NCBI GenBank assembly: GCA_037129475.1
Contig: JBAXUY010000013.1
Location: 1-40,894 of the forward strand
Source of the DNA: RGVT01 sp037129475
GTDB lineage: Bacteria > Planctomycetota > Planctomycetia > Pirellulales > UBA1268
DNA: 40,894 bases
Direction: 5' to 3'
The notes beneath the pieces were generated by a model that was not told the DNA's origin, did no database searches, and saw only the letters and a program-made list of their open reading frames with translations. Positions 9,324 through 16,885 of the stretch are shown one piece after another; the first letter of the stretch is position 1, and each line of letters begins with the position of its first letter. The position numbers and the translations under genes are program-made.

Positions 9324-9329
9324 AGACTA
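9324..9329 (-). promoter_or_regulatory. Likely -10 element of the giant beta-repeat gene
   Basis: TAGTCT on the minus strand sits 41 nt before the ATG at 9282. It resembles the TAGNCT hexamers found before four other genes here (TAGCCT, TAGTCT, TAGGCT, TAGACT). No clear -35 and no phased pentamers are seen on this strand. It argues against the GTG at 9318 as the start. Confidence 0.35.
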
Positions 9330-9395
9330 TGGCAGTCGCACGTTAGGCCCGTGTGTGGGGGCGCGAAAAATTGAGCGGCAATGAAACGGATATTT

Positions 9396-9439
9396 CTGCG
9401 CGATTTCTCATGGATTTCTCATCAAATATTCATCCACAG
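9396..9439 (+). promoter_or_regulatory. 11-nt-phased pentamer array (Pho-box-like), class I position
   Basis: CTGCG, CTCAT, CTCAT and TTCAT begin at 9396, 9407, 9418 and 9429, that is at exact 11-nt steps, with A/T-rich spacers. The array ends five bases before a TTGCAG -35-like hexamer. The same placement is seen before the sigma-54 activator gene and the 2165-aa gene. The only plus-strand gene downstream is the PEP-CTERM gene at 9862. Confidence 0.5.
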
Positions 9440-9443
9440 GCTC

Positions 9444-9472
9444 TTGCAGGCCCGGCCCCGTTCGGCTACCTT
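9444..9472 (+). promoter_or_regulatory. Sigma-70-like promoter
   Basis: TTGCAG (9444-9449) and TACCTT (9467-9472) are separated by 17 nt, directly downstream of the phased pentamers. It would read toward the PEP-CTERM gene at 9862 with a long leader. Confidence 0.45.
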
Positions 9473-9495
9473 GCGGGGCGTCGGGAAGAAATTCC

Positions 9496-9511
9496 TGGCA
9501 AAAAAATCGCG
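9496..9511 (+). promoter_or_regulatory. Candidate sigma-54 (-24/-12) promoter
   Basis: TGGCA and a GC twelve bases after the first G fit the sigma-54 spacing. The -24 part matches the consensus at five of seven bases; the -12 part (TCGCG) is weaker. A sigma-54 activator is encoded at 27068, and sigma-54 control of PEP-CTERM genes is known in other bacteria. A chance match in GC-rich DNA is possible. Confidence 0.28.
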
Positions 9512-9661
9512 GGCCCGGGAATTCTCGGGCATCGCCAAGTTCGAAAGGGAAGCTACTGACCTCGTACGAACGACGTTGCGGCGGATCGCCGCGTGCAGCC
9601 CATCCGGGCTCACGTGGAGCGGTGCCGGCGAGACGAGTTCGAGGTTGGAGCTTCCATCTTC

Positions 9662-9682
9662 TTCGCCGATCTCTTCGGTGAA
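9662..9682 (+). other. Hairpin in the leader of the PEP-CTERM gene
   Basis: TTCGCCGA pairs with TCGGTGAA (one G-U pair) around a TCTCT loop. It lies in the long leader, 180 nt before the start codon at 9862. There is no T-run, so it is not an intrinsic terminator. Confidence 0.35.
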
Positions 9683-9861
9683 TCCCTGATGGAAAGCGAC
9701 GCTTCCCAAGCTCGTCTTCTCCCGGGTCTCTGAAATCTGCCGCAGTGGGTCGTCGTGCGTGGTCTCCAACGCACACCTCCGTCGCCGGAATCCGGATGGT
9801 TCCGGCGGCCTTGCCCCCACGCCACGTCTCGAATCCTCGGATCTTTTTTTGGAGACCCTGT

Positions 9862-10656
9862 ATGACCCTGCGAAACCTCGGTCGCACGTTCGTGTTTCAC
9901 GCGCTCCTCGCATGCGGCATGCTCACCGCCAACACCGTGTTCGGCGGCATGTTCAGCATCGCCAACCTCTCGCTCCCCTCGGGCACGACACCCAACGGCA
10001 CCTCGTGGGCGGCGCTGTCGAGCGGCACCATTCCCGTCGCCTACTTCAATATCTCCACGGGCGAACTCCAGCTCGATCCGAAGGGGAAGGCCCTCACGAG
10101 CTTTTCGTTCAAGTACGGTGCCTCGACGGTGTCGGGCACGACCAATGGCCCGTTCGTCTACACGCAGACGGCTGCGAACGCGGTGGGAGTCGTCGTTCCG
10201 GCGGGCACCTGGCCATTCGCACCGACGACCGACAAGGCACAACTTGGCGGTGCGTTCTACACGCTGACGAGCGGCACGAGCAGCACGAATGCGTCGTCGG
10301 GCACGGGATACTTCGACGTGCCGTGGAGCTTCGGCATCGTGGCGCCGACCGCGACCGGCGGTGCCACGTGGACGAACGCCCTCGTCGATTCGAGCACGAG
10401 CGGCGAGGGTTTCCGCTCGTCCACGGGCGGACTGACGTCCGGCTTCACGGGGAACTACCTCGGCTACGGCAACGGTGTGGGCCTGTTCGACTACACCGTC
10501 AACGGCGTGTCGGGCAAGGGGCTCGGCGCCGTGATCCCCGTGCAGGCGGTGCCTGAGCCTTCGACGCTCATCCTTGCCGGGCTTGGCGTCGCGCTGGCGG
10601 GAGTCGCCCGCACGCGACGTCGCAGCCGCCACGCCGCAGCGGCGGCGAGCGCCTGA
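9862..10656 (+). CDS. PEP-CTERM surface protein, 264 aa
   Basis: The start ATG follows GGAGACC by a few bases and opens a signal peptide (MTLRNLGRTFVFHALLACG, ending near VFG). The middle, about 200 residues, is rich in Thr, Ser and Gly and has no domain I recognise. The end is a standard sorting signal: VPEPSTLILAGLGVALAG, a transmembrane stretch, then TRRRSRH. The protein should be exported, cut by an exosortase and placed at the surface. The frame is open upstream, but the codons before 9862 do not look coding. The last 166 bases overlap, on the opposite strand, the 3' end of the EEP nuclease gene. The ligand or role is unknown. Confidence 0.82.
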   Translation: MTLRNLGRTFVFHALLACGMLTANTVFGGMFSIANLSLPSGTTPNGTSWAALSSGTIPVAYFNISTGELQLDPKGKALTSFSFKYGASTVSGTTNGPFVYTQTAANAVGVVVPAGTWPFAPTTDKAQLGGAFYTLTSGTSSTNASSGTGYFDVPWSFGIVAPTATGGATWTNALVDSSTSGEGFRSSTGGLTSGFTGNYLGYGNGVGLFDYTVNGVSGKGLGAVIPVQAVPEPSTLILAGLGVALAGVARTRRRSRHAAAAASA

Positions 10657-13256
10657 ACGGGCAGCACCCACCCGGCTGGTTCCGGAACCGGCATGATCAC
10701 AGCGGCCTCGCCGCGGGCAACAGCCCCGGCGGGGCCGCTCGCGTCTGCGAATAAAAGATCGAGCGACGCGGTCGGTGTCGCCAGCCTGAGGAGCCCGCGG
10801 CTCGCGGCGGGAAGGTAGGAGCCGCGCCCGTACAACCCGCTCGCCAACACGTCCTGAAGATCGTCGAGGTTCACGAGGCCGTCGTAGTTGAAGTCGCCGT
10901 CCGACCAGGTTGCCGACACGCTGGTGCCATACTTTCCGGCGGCGAGGATGTCCTGCAGGTCGGTAAGACCGACCGCGCCATCGAGGTTGCTGTCGCCCTG
11001 GGCGGCGAAGGCCGCGATCAGGCTTCCGTCGGCCGCCGTGCCCATCCCGACGGCGCGGCCCACGAGCAGCGCCGCACTGCCCGACGTGATGCCGCTCGTG
11101 CCGTTCCAGGAACCGTCACCCCGTCCGGCCACGATTTCCGCTCGCAACGCCGCCTCGGTGATCCCTCCGGGAGCCACCGTGAGCTGGCCGGTGCCGAGAT
11201 CGATCCTGCCCGCGTTCGCCACGTTCAAGGCCGTCACCGCGAGCGTCGCAGTCTGGAGCGAGAGCGCGGCACTGTTCGACACGGTGAGCGGCCCGCTGCC
11301 GAGTGCCGCCGAAGAGGTCACCGTGAGCACGCCCGCCTCGACGACCGTGCCGCCGGTGTAGGAGCTCGTTCCCCCGCGGACGAGCTCGCCCGCGCCCTGC
11401 TTGATCAGGCGCCCGGCGCCGGCGATCGCGGCCGCATCCTGCACGACCTGACCGCCGGCGACGTTGCGGATCGTGTCCACCGCCTGCACGATGCCGCGGA
11501 GCGTGAGCGTGAGCGTCTGGGAAGTGGCACCGGGCAGATTTTCGTCGGAGGCCGCGAGCGTGTAGGTGGTTGCAAACGAGCCCGTGATGGTCGCCGCCAT
11601 CGTTGCGTTGAACGACCGTGAAGACCCCGACGCGAGATTCGTGAAGGGGGAAAGCGTCGTGGAAAACGCCGATGCGGGCGCGCTCGCGCTGATCCCGTCG
11701 AGATCGAGTTTCGCCGTCCAGAGATTCCCGAGCGTGCCGGCCCGGTTGAAGATATCGAACGACCGCGTGGCCGCCGCCGCTCCCTGGATGAGTGTGCCGA
11801 AGTCGATGTCGAGCGTGGTCGTGGTCGCGGCCGAGACGAACGAGCCGCTCGCGTGGTCGAGCACGCCGAGCGAATAGGTTCCCGTAAACGTGGCCGCCAT
11901 CGCCTGCGGGCTCGTCGCCGTCACGCCCACGGTGCCCGATCGCAACCCGGCAGTGCCGGTGTTCACCGTCAGCGTGTGGGCATTCGTCGTGCCGAGCGCC
12001 ATGTCGCTGCCCGTTCCGCTGCCCGTGAACACACCGCTCGATGCGTAGGAATATTCGAGCCGATCGGCCCCCGCGGCCACGGTCACCGGTGCCACGTTGG
12101 CCACCGAAAGCGTCCCGCTGACCGTCGCGCCCCTGATCACCTGCGAGGGCAGGGCGGCCAGGCTCGCCGACATCTTCGCCGGCAACTGGTAGTCGGCCAC
12201 CACCGGGAGGTGATCGGTGACCTGCGCGAGTGCCGTCAGCACGGCCGACGCCTGAGTGGTGGTGAACCCCGAAAGAACCGATGCCAGGGCTGCGGCGCTG
12301 CCGGTGGTGACGGCTTGATTGAGCGTGTGCGTGTTCGTGTTGCCAAATGCCCAGTAGGACCCCGTCACATAATCGAACCCGCGGCCGTCGAGAACCTCGC
12401 CGGTGACGAGTTGAAAGTCGAACCGGTCATTCATGCCCGCGAGCACCTGGCCCTGGAACGCCGACACGGTCGCCGGAGACTGCGTGTGGACATCCTTGAA
12501 GCTCGCGGCACCGCTCCAGGATCCGACGCGGTTCACAGGATCGAACGCCTGGCCATTGCCCGTGCCTGTGAGCGTCTGAAAGGCAGGCTCCGAGGAAGAA
12601 TAGAGGTTGAAGTCGCCGGTGTAGATGATCCGCGCGCCCTGGCCGAGCGCATCGGCGTCGGCCCGATTGGCCTTCGCCTCGGTGTTCCGCTCGGTCTCGT
12701 TCGCCGTGCCTGTCGAGGCCTTCATATGGCTGGCGTACACGTAGAAATCAGCCGTCGAGTCGTAGCCCACCGGCCGGAATTGGTATCGCATCGTCTGGCG
12801 CGGCTGGCTGGCGATGCCGCTCGTCGAGCCGATCCGGCTCTCGCCGACGAGCTGAAGCGCGGTCGAGTTGTAGATCACTATCGGCCGCCCGGAGCCGGTG
12901 CTCCCGGCATCGACGGTCGATCGCACATACGACGTCCCGGCGGTGACCGTGTTGAGGAGGTTGGCGAACGCGACGCCCGTCGTCGCGACGCTGTCGGCCT
13001 CCTCGAGGATCAACACGTCGATCGGCTTGGCGAAGCCTCCCTTGGTCGAGGCGTTGATGGCCTGCAGGATCGTGTCGGTGCCGGCCCGCGGGGCCTCGCC
13101 CGAACTCAGATTCACGTTGTAATTGACGATCCGGAGCTGGGCGTGGGCCACCCGTGCCGAACACGCGCACGCTCCCACCAGGCACCACCAGGCGAGGCTC
13201 GCGGCGACACGGGGAAGAGCTGATCGCAAGCGTGTTTCCTTGCGGCGGGCGGGCAT
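10491..13256 (-). CDS. Secreted EEP-family nuclease/phosphatase with dockerin-like repeats and PEP-CTERM
   Basis: A 921-aa surface enzyme. A signal peptide ends at AHA-Q (about residue 39). Residues 40-360 form an endonuclease/exonuclease/phosphatase (EEP) domain. Asn47 is in RIVNYNV, Glu85/86 in LILEEAD, His177 in YASHMKAS, Asp215/Asn217 in YTGDFNLY, and Asp348/His349 in VTDHLPVVADY, so the active site appears intact. Beta-rich domains follow, then an autotransporter-type repeat and a WNGTSGITS linker. Next come two dockerin-like loops (GDSNLDGAVGLTDLQ, GDFNYDGLVNLDDLQ) and VPEPAGWVLPVQALAAAAAW-RLRRR. About 40 extra residues after the arginines are antisense to the PEP-CTERM region of the convergent gene, which is unusual. 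No Shine-Dalgarno is visible before the ATG. Three phased pentamers precede the gene. Confidence 0.88.
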   Translation of the reverse strand: MPARRKETRLRSALPRVAASLAWWCLVGACACSARVAHAQLRIVNYNVNLSSGEAPRAGTDTILQAINASTKGGFAKPIDVLILEEADSVATTGVAFANLLNTVTAGTSYVRSTVDAGSTGSGRPIVIYNSTALQLVGESRIGSTSGIASQPRQTMRYQFRPVGYDSTADFYVYASHMKASTGTANETERNTEAKANRADADALGQGARIIYTGDFNLYSSSEPAFQTLTGTGNGQAFDPVNRVGSWSGAASFKDVHTQSPATVSAFQGQVLAGMNDRFDFQLVTGEVLDGRGFDYVTGSYWAFGNTNTHTLNQAVTTGSAAALASVLSGFTTTQASAVLTALAQVTDHLPVVADYQLPAKMSASLAALPSQVIRGATVSGTLSVANVAPVTVAAGADRLEYSYASSGVFTGSGTGSDMALGTTNAHTLTVNTGTAGLRSGTVGVTATSPQAMAATFTGTYSLGVLDHASGSFVSAATTTTLDIDFGTLIQGAAAATRSFDIFNRAGTLGNLWTAKLDLDGISASAPASAFSTTLSPFTNLASGSSRSFNATMAATITGSFATTYTLAASDENLPGATSQTLTLTLRGIVQAVDTIRNVAGGQVVQDAAAIAGAGRLIKQGAGELVRGGTSSYTGGTVVEAGVLTVTSSAALGSGPLTVSNSAALSLQTATLAVTALNVANAGRIDLGTGQLTVAPGGITEAALRAEIVAGRGDGSWNGTSGITSGSAALLVGRAVGMGTAADGSLIAAFAAQGDSNLDGAVGLTDLQDILAAGKYGTSVSATWSDGDFNYDGLVNLDDLQDVLASGLYGRGSYLPAASRGLLRLATPTASLDLLFADASGPAGAVARGEAAVIMPVPEPAGWVLPVQALAAAAAWRLRRRVRATPASATPSPARMSVEGSGTACTGITAPSPLPDTPLTV

Positions 13257-13290
13257 GCCATGCGAATCGGGGGGAAAGGAATGTTCCGTG

Positions 13291-13323
13291 GATCGTGTGA
13301 GGTTTTGATGAGTATCGTGTGAG
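13291..13323 (-). promoter_or_regulatory. Three contiguous 11-nt-phased CTCAY units before the EEP nuclease
   Basis: On the minus strand CTCAC, CTCAT and CTCAC begin at 13323, 13312 and 13301, exactly 11 nt apart. Fifteen bases after the last unit starts is GAACAT (13286-13281), a weak -10. The EEP gene starts at 13256, so the leader would be about 18 nt. The layout matches PhoB/OmpR-type operators overlapping the -35 position. Confidence 0.6.
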
Positions 13324-13359
13324 CCGCCGGGTCAGCGGGTCAAAGTTGCGCGGCTCGCC

Positions 13360-13387
13360 TTTGCCGTCCCGCCTGGATCGCTAGACT
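13360..13387 (+). promoter_or_regulatory. Promoter-like pair before the sedolisin gene
   Basis: TTTGCC (13360-13365) and TAGACT (13382-13387) are 16 nt apart, 33 nt before the ATG at 13421. The -10 hexamer belongs to the TAGNCT type seen repeatedly here. No phased pentamers accompany it on this strand. Confidence 0.4.
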
Positions 13388-13420
13388 GGCCGCCTGGGGC
13401 TTCTCGGAGAATTCCTCACG

Positions 13421-16400
13421 ATGGCGTGGTTTCCGTTTCGATCCAGCGGCACGAAGCAGGGCCGGCAGCGACCTCGTCGCCGCCGGATGCGCGAGGTCAT
13501 CGTCGGTGCAGAGCGGCTCGAGGAACGTGCCGTCCTCGCCGTCATGGTGCCGGCCTTAAGTTTTCCCCATCCGAGCGGCGGCACGATGACCCCGCTCGCC
13601 TCTGCGAGCCCGAGCGGACTCTCGGCGGCGGCGATGCGAACTGCCTATGGGATGGACGCGATCAAGTTCGGGAGCGTCACGGGTGACGGCACCGGCCAGA
13701 TCATCGCGATCGTCGATGCCTACGACGAGCCGACGATGGCCTCCGACCTCGCCGCATTCAACACGGCGATGAGTCTCCCCTCGTGCACGTTGATCAAGGT
13801 CAACCAGACGGGCTCGTCGACCGGCCTTCCCGCGGCCGACACGAAGCAGGGCTGGGGACTGGAAACGGCGATGGACGTCGAGTGGGCCCACGCGATGGCG
13901 CCCAAGGCGACGATCCTCCTCGTCGAGGCCAACTCGGCCAGCGACGCCGATCTCTACACGGCCGTCGACACGGCCCGCAACTGGCCCGGGGTCACGGCCG
14001 TCTCGATGAGCTGGGGCGGCGACGAGACGTCGTCCGACAGCGCCACCGATTACCACTTCACCACGCCCACGGGCCACACGGGCGTGACGTTCTTCGCGTC
14101 GAGCGGCGACAACGGCAAGTATGCAAGCGCCGGCACGACGACCGTAATCGCCGGCTATCCGGCCGTCTCGCCGAACGTTGTCGCCGTGGGGGGCACCAAG
14201 CTCACCACCGGCACCGGGGGCACGTGGGTGAGTGAGGTCGGCTGGGGCAACGGCACGACGAGCTACACGAACGGCGGCTCCGGCGGCGGCGTGAGCAGAT
14301 ACGCGGCCCAGCCCTCCTACCAAAAGGGCGTCGTGCCCACGAGCATGAGCGGCTCGTCGACTCCGAAGCGCACGATTCCCGACATCGCCGCCGACGCCGA
14401 TCCCGCATCGGGCGCGCCGGTGTATTCCGCCTACGACAACGGGGCATCAACGCCCTGGCTCACGGTCGGCGGCACGAGCCTCTCGTCGCCGATGTGGGCC
14501 GGCATGATGGCCGTCTTCAATCAGGGCCGTGTCGCCAACAACCTGGCGAGCATGGACGGGAAGACCGAGTTCCTGCCGTCGCTCTACACGCTCTCGGCGG
14601 CCGACTTCCACGACGTCACGACGGGCAACAACGGCTATGCGGCGGCGGCGGGCTACGACATGGTCACCGGCCGCGGCACGCCGATCGGCCCGAAGATTGC
14701 CGCCGACCTGGGCGGCACGGCCCCCACGCCCACGCCGTCGATCGGCGGGTTCACGGTCAGCCCCGTGTCGATCGTCGCGGGCGCGTCGTTCACGCTCACG
14801 GCCACCAACGTCGTTGAAACCGGCGGAACCATCTCGACGGTGAAGTTCTACCGCGAGAGCAACGGTTCCGCCGGGCTGCAGACGTCCGCCGACGTGCTCG
14901 TCGGAACCGGCGTGCAGAGCGGCACAACGTGGTCGCTCACGGTTTCCTCGTCGGGTCTGGCCGCGGGCTCCTCCACGTTTTATGCCGTTGCCACCGACTC
15001 CTCGAACGTCTCCACGGCCGCCTCCACCGCGGTGCTTACGGTGACCAACCCGATCAGCACCGCGCCGCCCACCGTGACGATCGCAAGCGCGAGCGTCTCC
15101 GAAGGCAACTTCGGCACCAAGTCGCTCGGTTTCGTCGTCTCCCTCTCAGCGGCGGCGCAAGCGACCACGACCGTTGCCTACGCCACTGCGAACGGCACGG
15201 CGACGGCCGGCACCGACTACCTCGCCGCGAGCGGATCGGTCACCTTCCGCGCCGGCCAGCGGACGGCGACGATCGTCGTCACGATCAAGGGCGACACGAC
15301 GGCTGAGGCGAACGAAACGTTCACCATCACGCTCTCGAGCCCGGTCAATTGCACGCTCGGCACGTCGATCACGGCCACGGGCACGATCCTCAATGACGAC
15401 GGCGGCGCCCTGTTCACGCCGAAGTTCAGCTCCAACAACACGTCCATCGCCGCGGCGATCGCCAAGGTGCCGACGAGCGTCGGGGCGCTCACGAGTGTCT
15501 CGATCGTCGACTTCGGCACCACGATCTACACGGGCAGCCTCGACGTCACGAACACGCTCAACCGGATCCGGGCGCTCGGCAAGTCGATCGACACCAACGA
15601 CGGCTCTGTCTACAGCAACGGCAACGGCGCCCTCTCGCCGCGGTCGGGCACCTGGTTCGAGTTCGTCGTCGATCCGAGGACCGGCACCAACCGCAGTTTC
15701 TCGGGCGTTGCCTTCCCCGGCCCGATGCGGGTGCTCCTGAACACCGATGGCACGACCTACTTCACCGGCAACCACTACTCGAGCTTCGTCTCGCTCTGGA
15801 AGCCCGGCTCCGCGCCGCTGCCGACGATCGGCACGCTCACCGTCAGCCCGGGCAGCGTCGTCACCGGCGGCAGCTTCACGCTCTCGGCCAACAGCGTCGC
15901 CGAAGTGGGCGGGTCGGTGACGGGGGTGAAGTTCTACCGCGACACCAACGGCACGACGGGCCTCCAAGTTGGCTCCGACACGCTCGTCGGCACCGGCACG
16001 CAGAGCGGCAGCACCTGGACGCTCGCGACGACCACCGGCGGCCTGGCGTCCGGCTCCTACACCTTCTACGCGGTCGCCAGCGACGCCGCGAATGCCAGCA
16101 GCGCCGCCGTCTCGGCCGTGCTCACCGTCACGAACCCGCTCAGGCCCGTGATCGGCTCGTTCACGGTGAGCCCGGCATCGGTCACGGCCGGCGGCTCGAT
16201 CACGCTGACGGCCTCGAACGTGACCGAAACGGGCGGTTCCGTGAGCGGCGTCACGTTCTACCGCGAGACGAGCGGCAGCGCCGGCCTGCAGGTCGGCAGC
16301 GACGCGGTCGTCGGATCCGGCACCCGCAGCGGCACGACCTGGACGTTGGCCACGACCACCGCGGGCCTCGCGCCCGGCTCCTACACCTACTACGCGGTCG

Positions 16401-16885
16401 CCACCGATCCGGCGAACACCAGCAGTCTCGTCGCTTCGTTCGTGCTCGCCGTGACCAGCCCATCGACGCCCACGACGCCCTCGGTCTCGATCTCCTCGGC
16501 GTCGATCCTCGAGGGCAACAGCGGCAGCCGCACCCTGGCCTTCCTCGTGTCGCTCACCGCCCCCGCCGCGGTCACGACGACCGTCAGCTTCCGCACGTCC
16601 GACGGCTCCGCGACCGCCGGCTCCGACTACCAGGGAATCACGAACGGCACGGTCACCTTCCGCGTCGGCCAGCGGACGGCCACGATCGTGGTCCAAGTCT
16701 ACGGCGACACCTCGGTGGAGTCCGACGAGACGTTCCAGATCGAACTCTTCAACCCGGTCAACGCGACGCTCGGAATCTCGACCGCCGTGGGCACGCTTCT
16801 CAACGACGACGTCGGCAGCGCGACGCCAGCCACGCGGCGGCAGTCGCCCCGAGCATCCATGGTGCTGGCTCCGGCACGGGCGTGA
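13421..16885 (+). CDS. Sedolisin (S53) peptidase with embedded guanyl-RNase-like domain, Ig-like and Calx-beta repeats
   Basis: A 1154-aa protein. GAERLEERAVLA (residues 30-41) is an LEPR-XLL-like export motif. Residues 60-435 form a sedolisin: Glu148 and Asp152 in GLETAMDVEW, Asp230 in SSGDNG, Ser353 in GGTSLSSP, and the calcium site FHDVTT...GYDMVTGRGTP. The usual long propeptide is missing. Then come Ig-like repeat A (about 440-545), Calx-beta 1 (548-662) and a segment at 664-795 resembling barnase/RNase Sa. Ig-like repeats B and C (802-1013) and Calx-beta 2 (1020-1130) follow. The RNase-like segment has GKSI, VYSN, SGTWFEF (Glu747), PMRVLL (Arg770) and YFTGNHYSSF (His785), matching the catalytic Glu/Arg/His of that family. 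The last 24 residues are antisense to the neighbouring protease gene. The peptidase call is firm; the RNase call is good but by eye. Confidence 0.88.
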   Translation: MAWFPFRSSGTKQGRQRPRRRRMREVIVGAERLEERAVLAVMVPALSFPHPSGGTMTPLASASPSGLSAAAMRTAYGMDAIKFGSVTGDGTGQIIAIVDAYDEPTMASDLAAFNTAMSLPSCTLIKVNQTGSSTGLPAADTKQGWGLETAMDVEWAHAMAPKATILLVEANSASDADLYTAVDTARNWPGVTAVSMSWGGDETSSDSATDYHFTTPTGHTGVTFFASSGDNGKYASAGTTTVIAGYPAVSPNVVAVGGTKLTTGTGGTWVSEVGWGNGTTSYTNGGSGGGVSRYAAQPSYQKGVVPTSMSGSSTPKRTIPDIAADADPASGAPVYSAYDNGASTPWLTVGGTSLSSPMWAGMMAVFNQGRVANNLASMDGKTEFLPSLYTLSAADFHDVTTGNNGYAAAAGYDMVTGRGTPIGPKIAADLGGTAPTPTPSIGGFTVSPVSIVAGASFTLTATNVVETGGTISTVKFYRESNGSAGLQTSADVLVGTGVQSGTTWSLTVSSSGLAAGSSTFYAVATDSSNVSTAASTAVLTVTNPISTAPPTVTIASASVSEGNFGTKSLGFVVSLSAAAQATTTVAYATANGTATAGTDYLAASGSVTFRAGQRTATIVVTIKGDTTAEANETFTITLSSPVNCTLGTSITATGTILNDDGGALFTPKFSSNNTSIAAAIAKVPTSVGALTSVSIVDFGTTIYTGSLDVTNTLNRIRALGKSIDTNDGSVYSNGNGALSPRSGTWFEFVVDPRTGTNRSFSGVAFPGPMRVLLNTDGTTYFTGNHYSSFVSLWKPGSAPLPTIGTLTVSPGSVVTGGSFTLSANSVAEVGGSVTGVKFYRDTNGTTGLQVGSDTLVGTGTQSGSTWTLATTTGGLASGSYTFYAVASDAANASSAAVSAVLTVTNPLRPVIGSFTVSPASVTAGGSITLTASNVTETGGSVSGVTFYRETSGSAGLQVGSDAVVGSGTRSGTTWTLATTTAGLAPGSYTYYAVATDPANTSSLVASFVLAVTSPSTPTTPSVSISSASILEGNSGSRTLAFLVSLTAPAAVTTTVSFRTSDGSATAGSDYQGITNGTVTFRVGQRTATIVVQVYGDTSVESDETFQIELFNPVNATLGISTAVGTLLNDDVGSATPATRRQSPRASMVLAPARA

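Larger units (their letters stand above)
9319..9861. other. Long divergent intergenic region / leader of the next PEP-CTERM gene
   Basis: These 543 bases hold no convincing gene on either strand. On the plus strand they hold phased pentamers (9396-9439), a sigma-70-like promoter (9444-9472) and a sigma-54-like site (9496-9511). A near-palindrome centred on GAATTC (9514-9529) and a hairpin (9662-9682) follow. If the promoters are real, the PEP-CTERM gene starting at 9862 has a leader of about 350-390 nt. I recognise no known riboswitch in it. Confidence 0.5.

Noticed and set aside
9408..9913. Minus-strand frames of about 160 codons between the giant repeat gene and the 264-aa gene
   Set aside because: They are basic, low-complexity translations with no family features, and they cross the plus-strand promoter signals.
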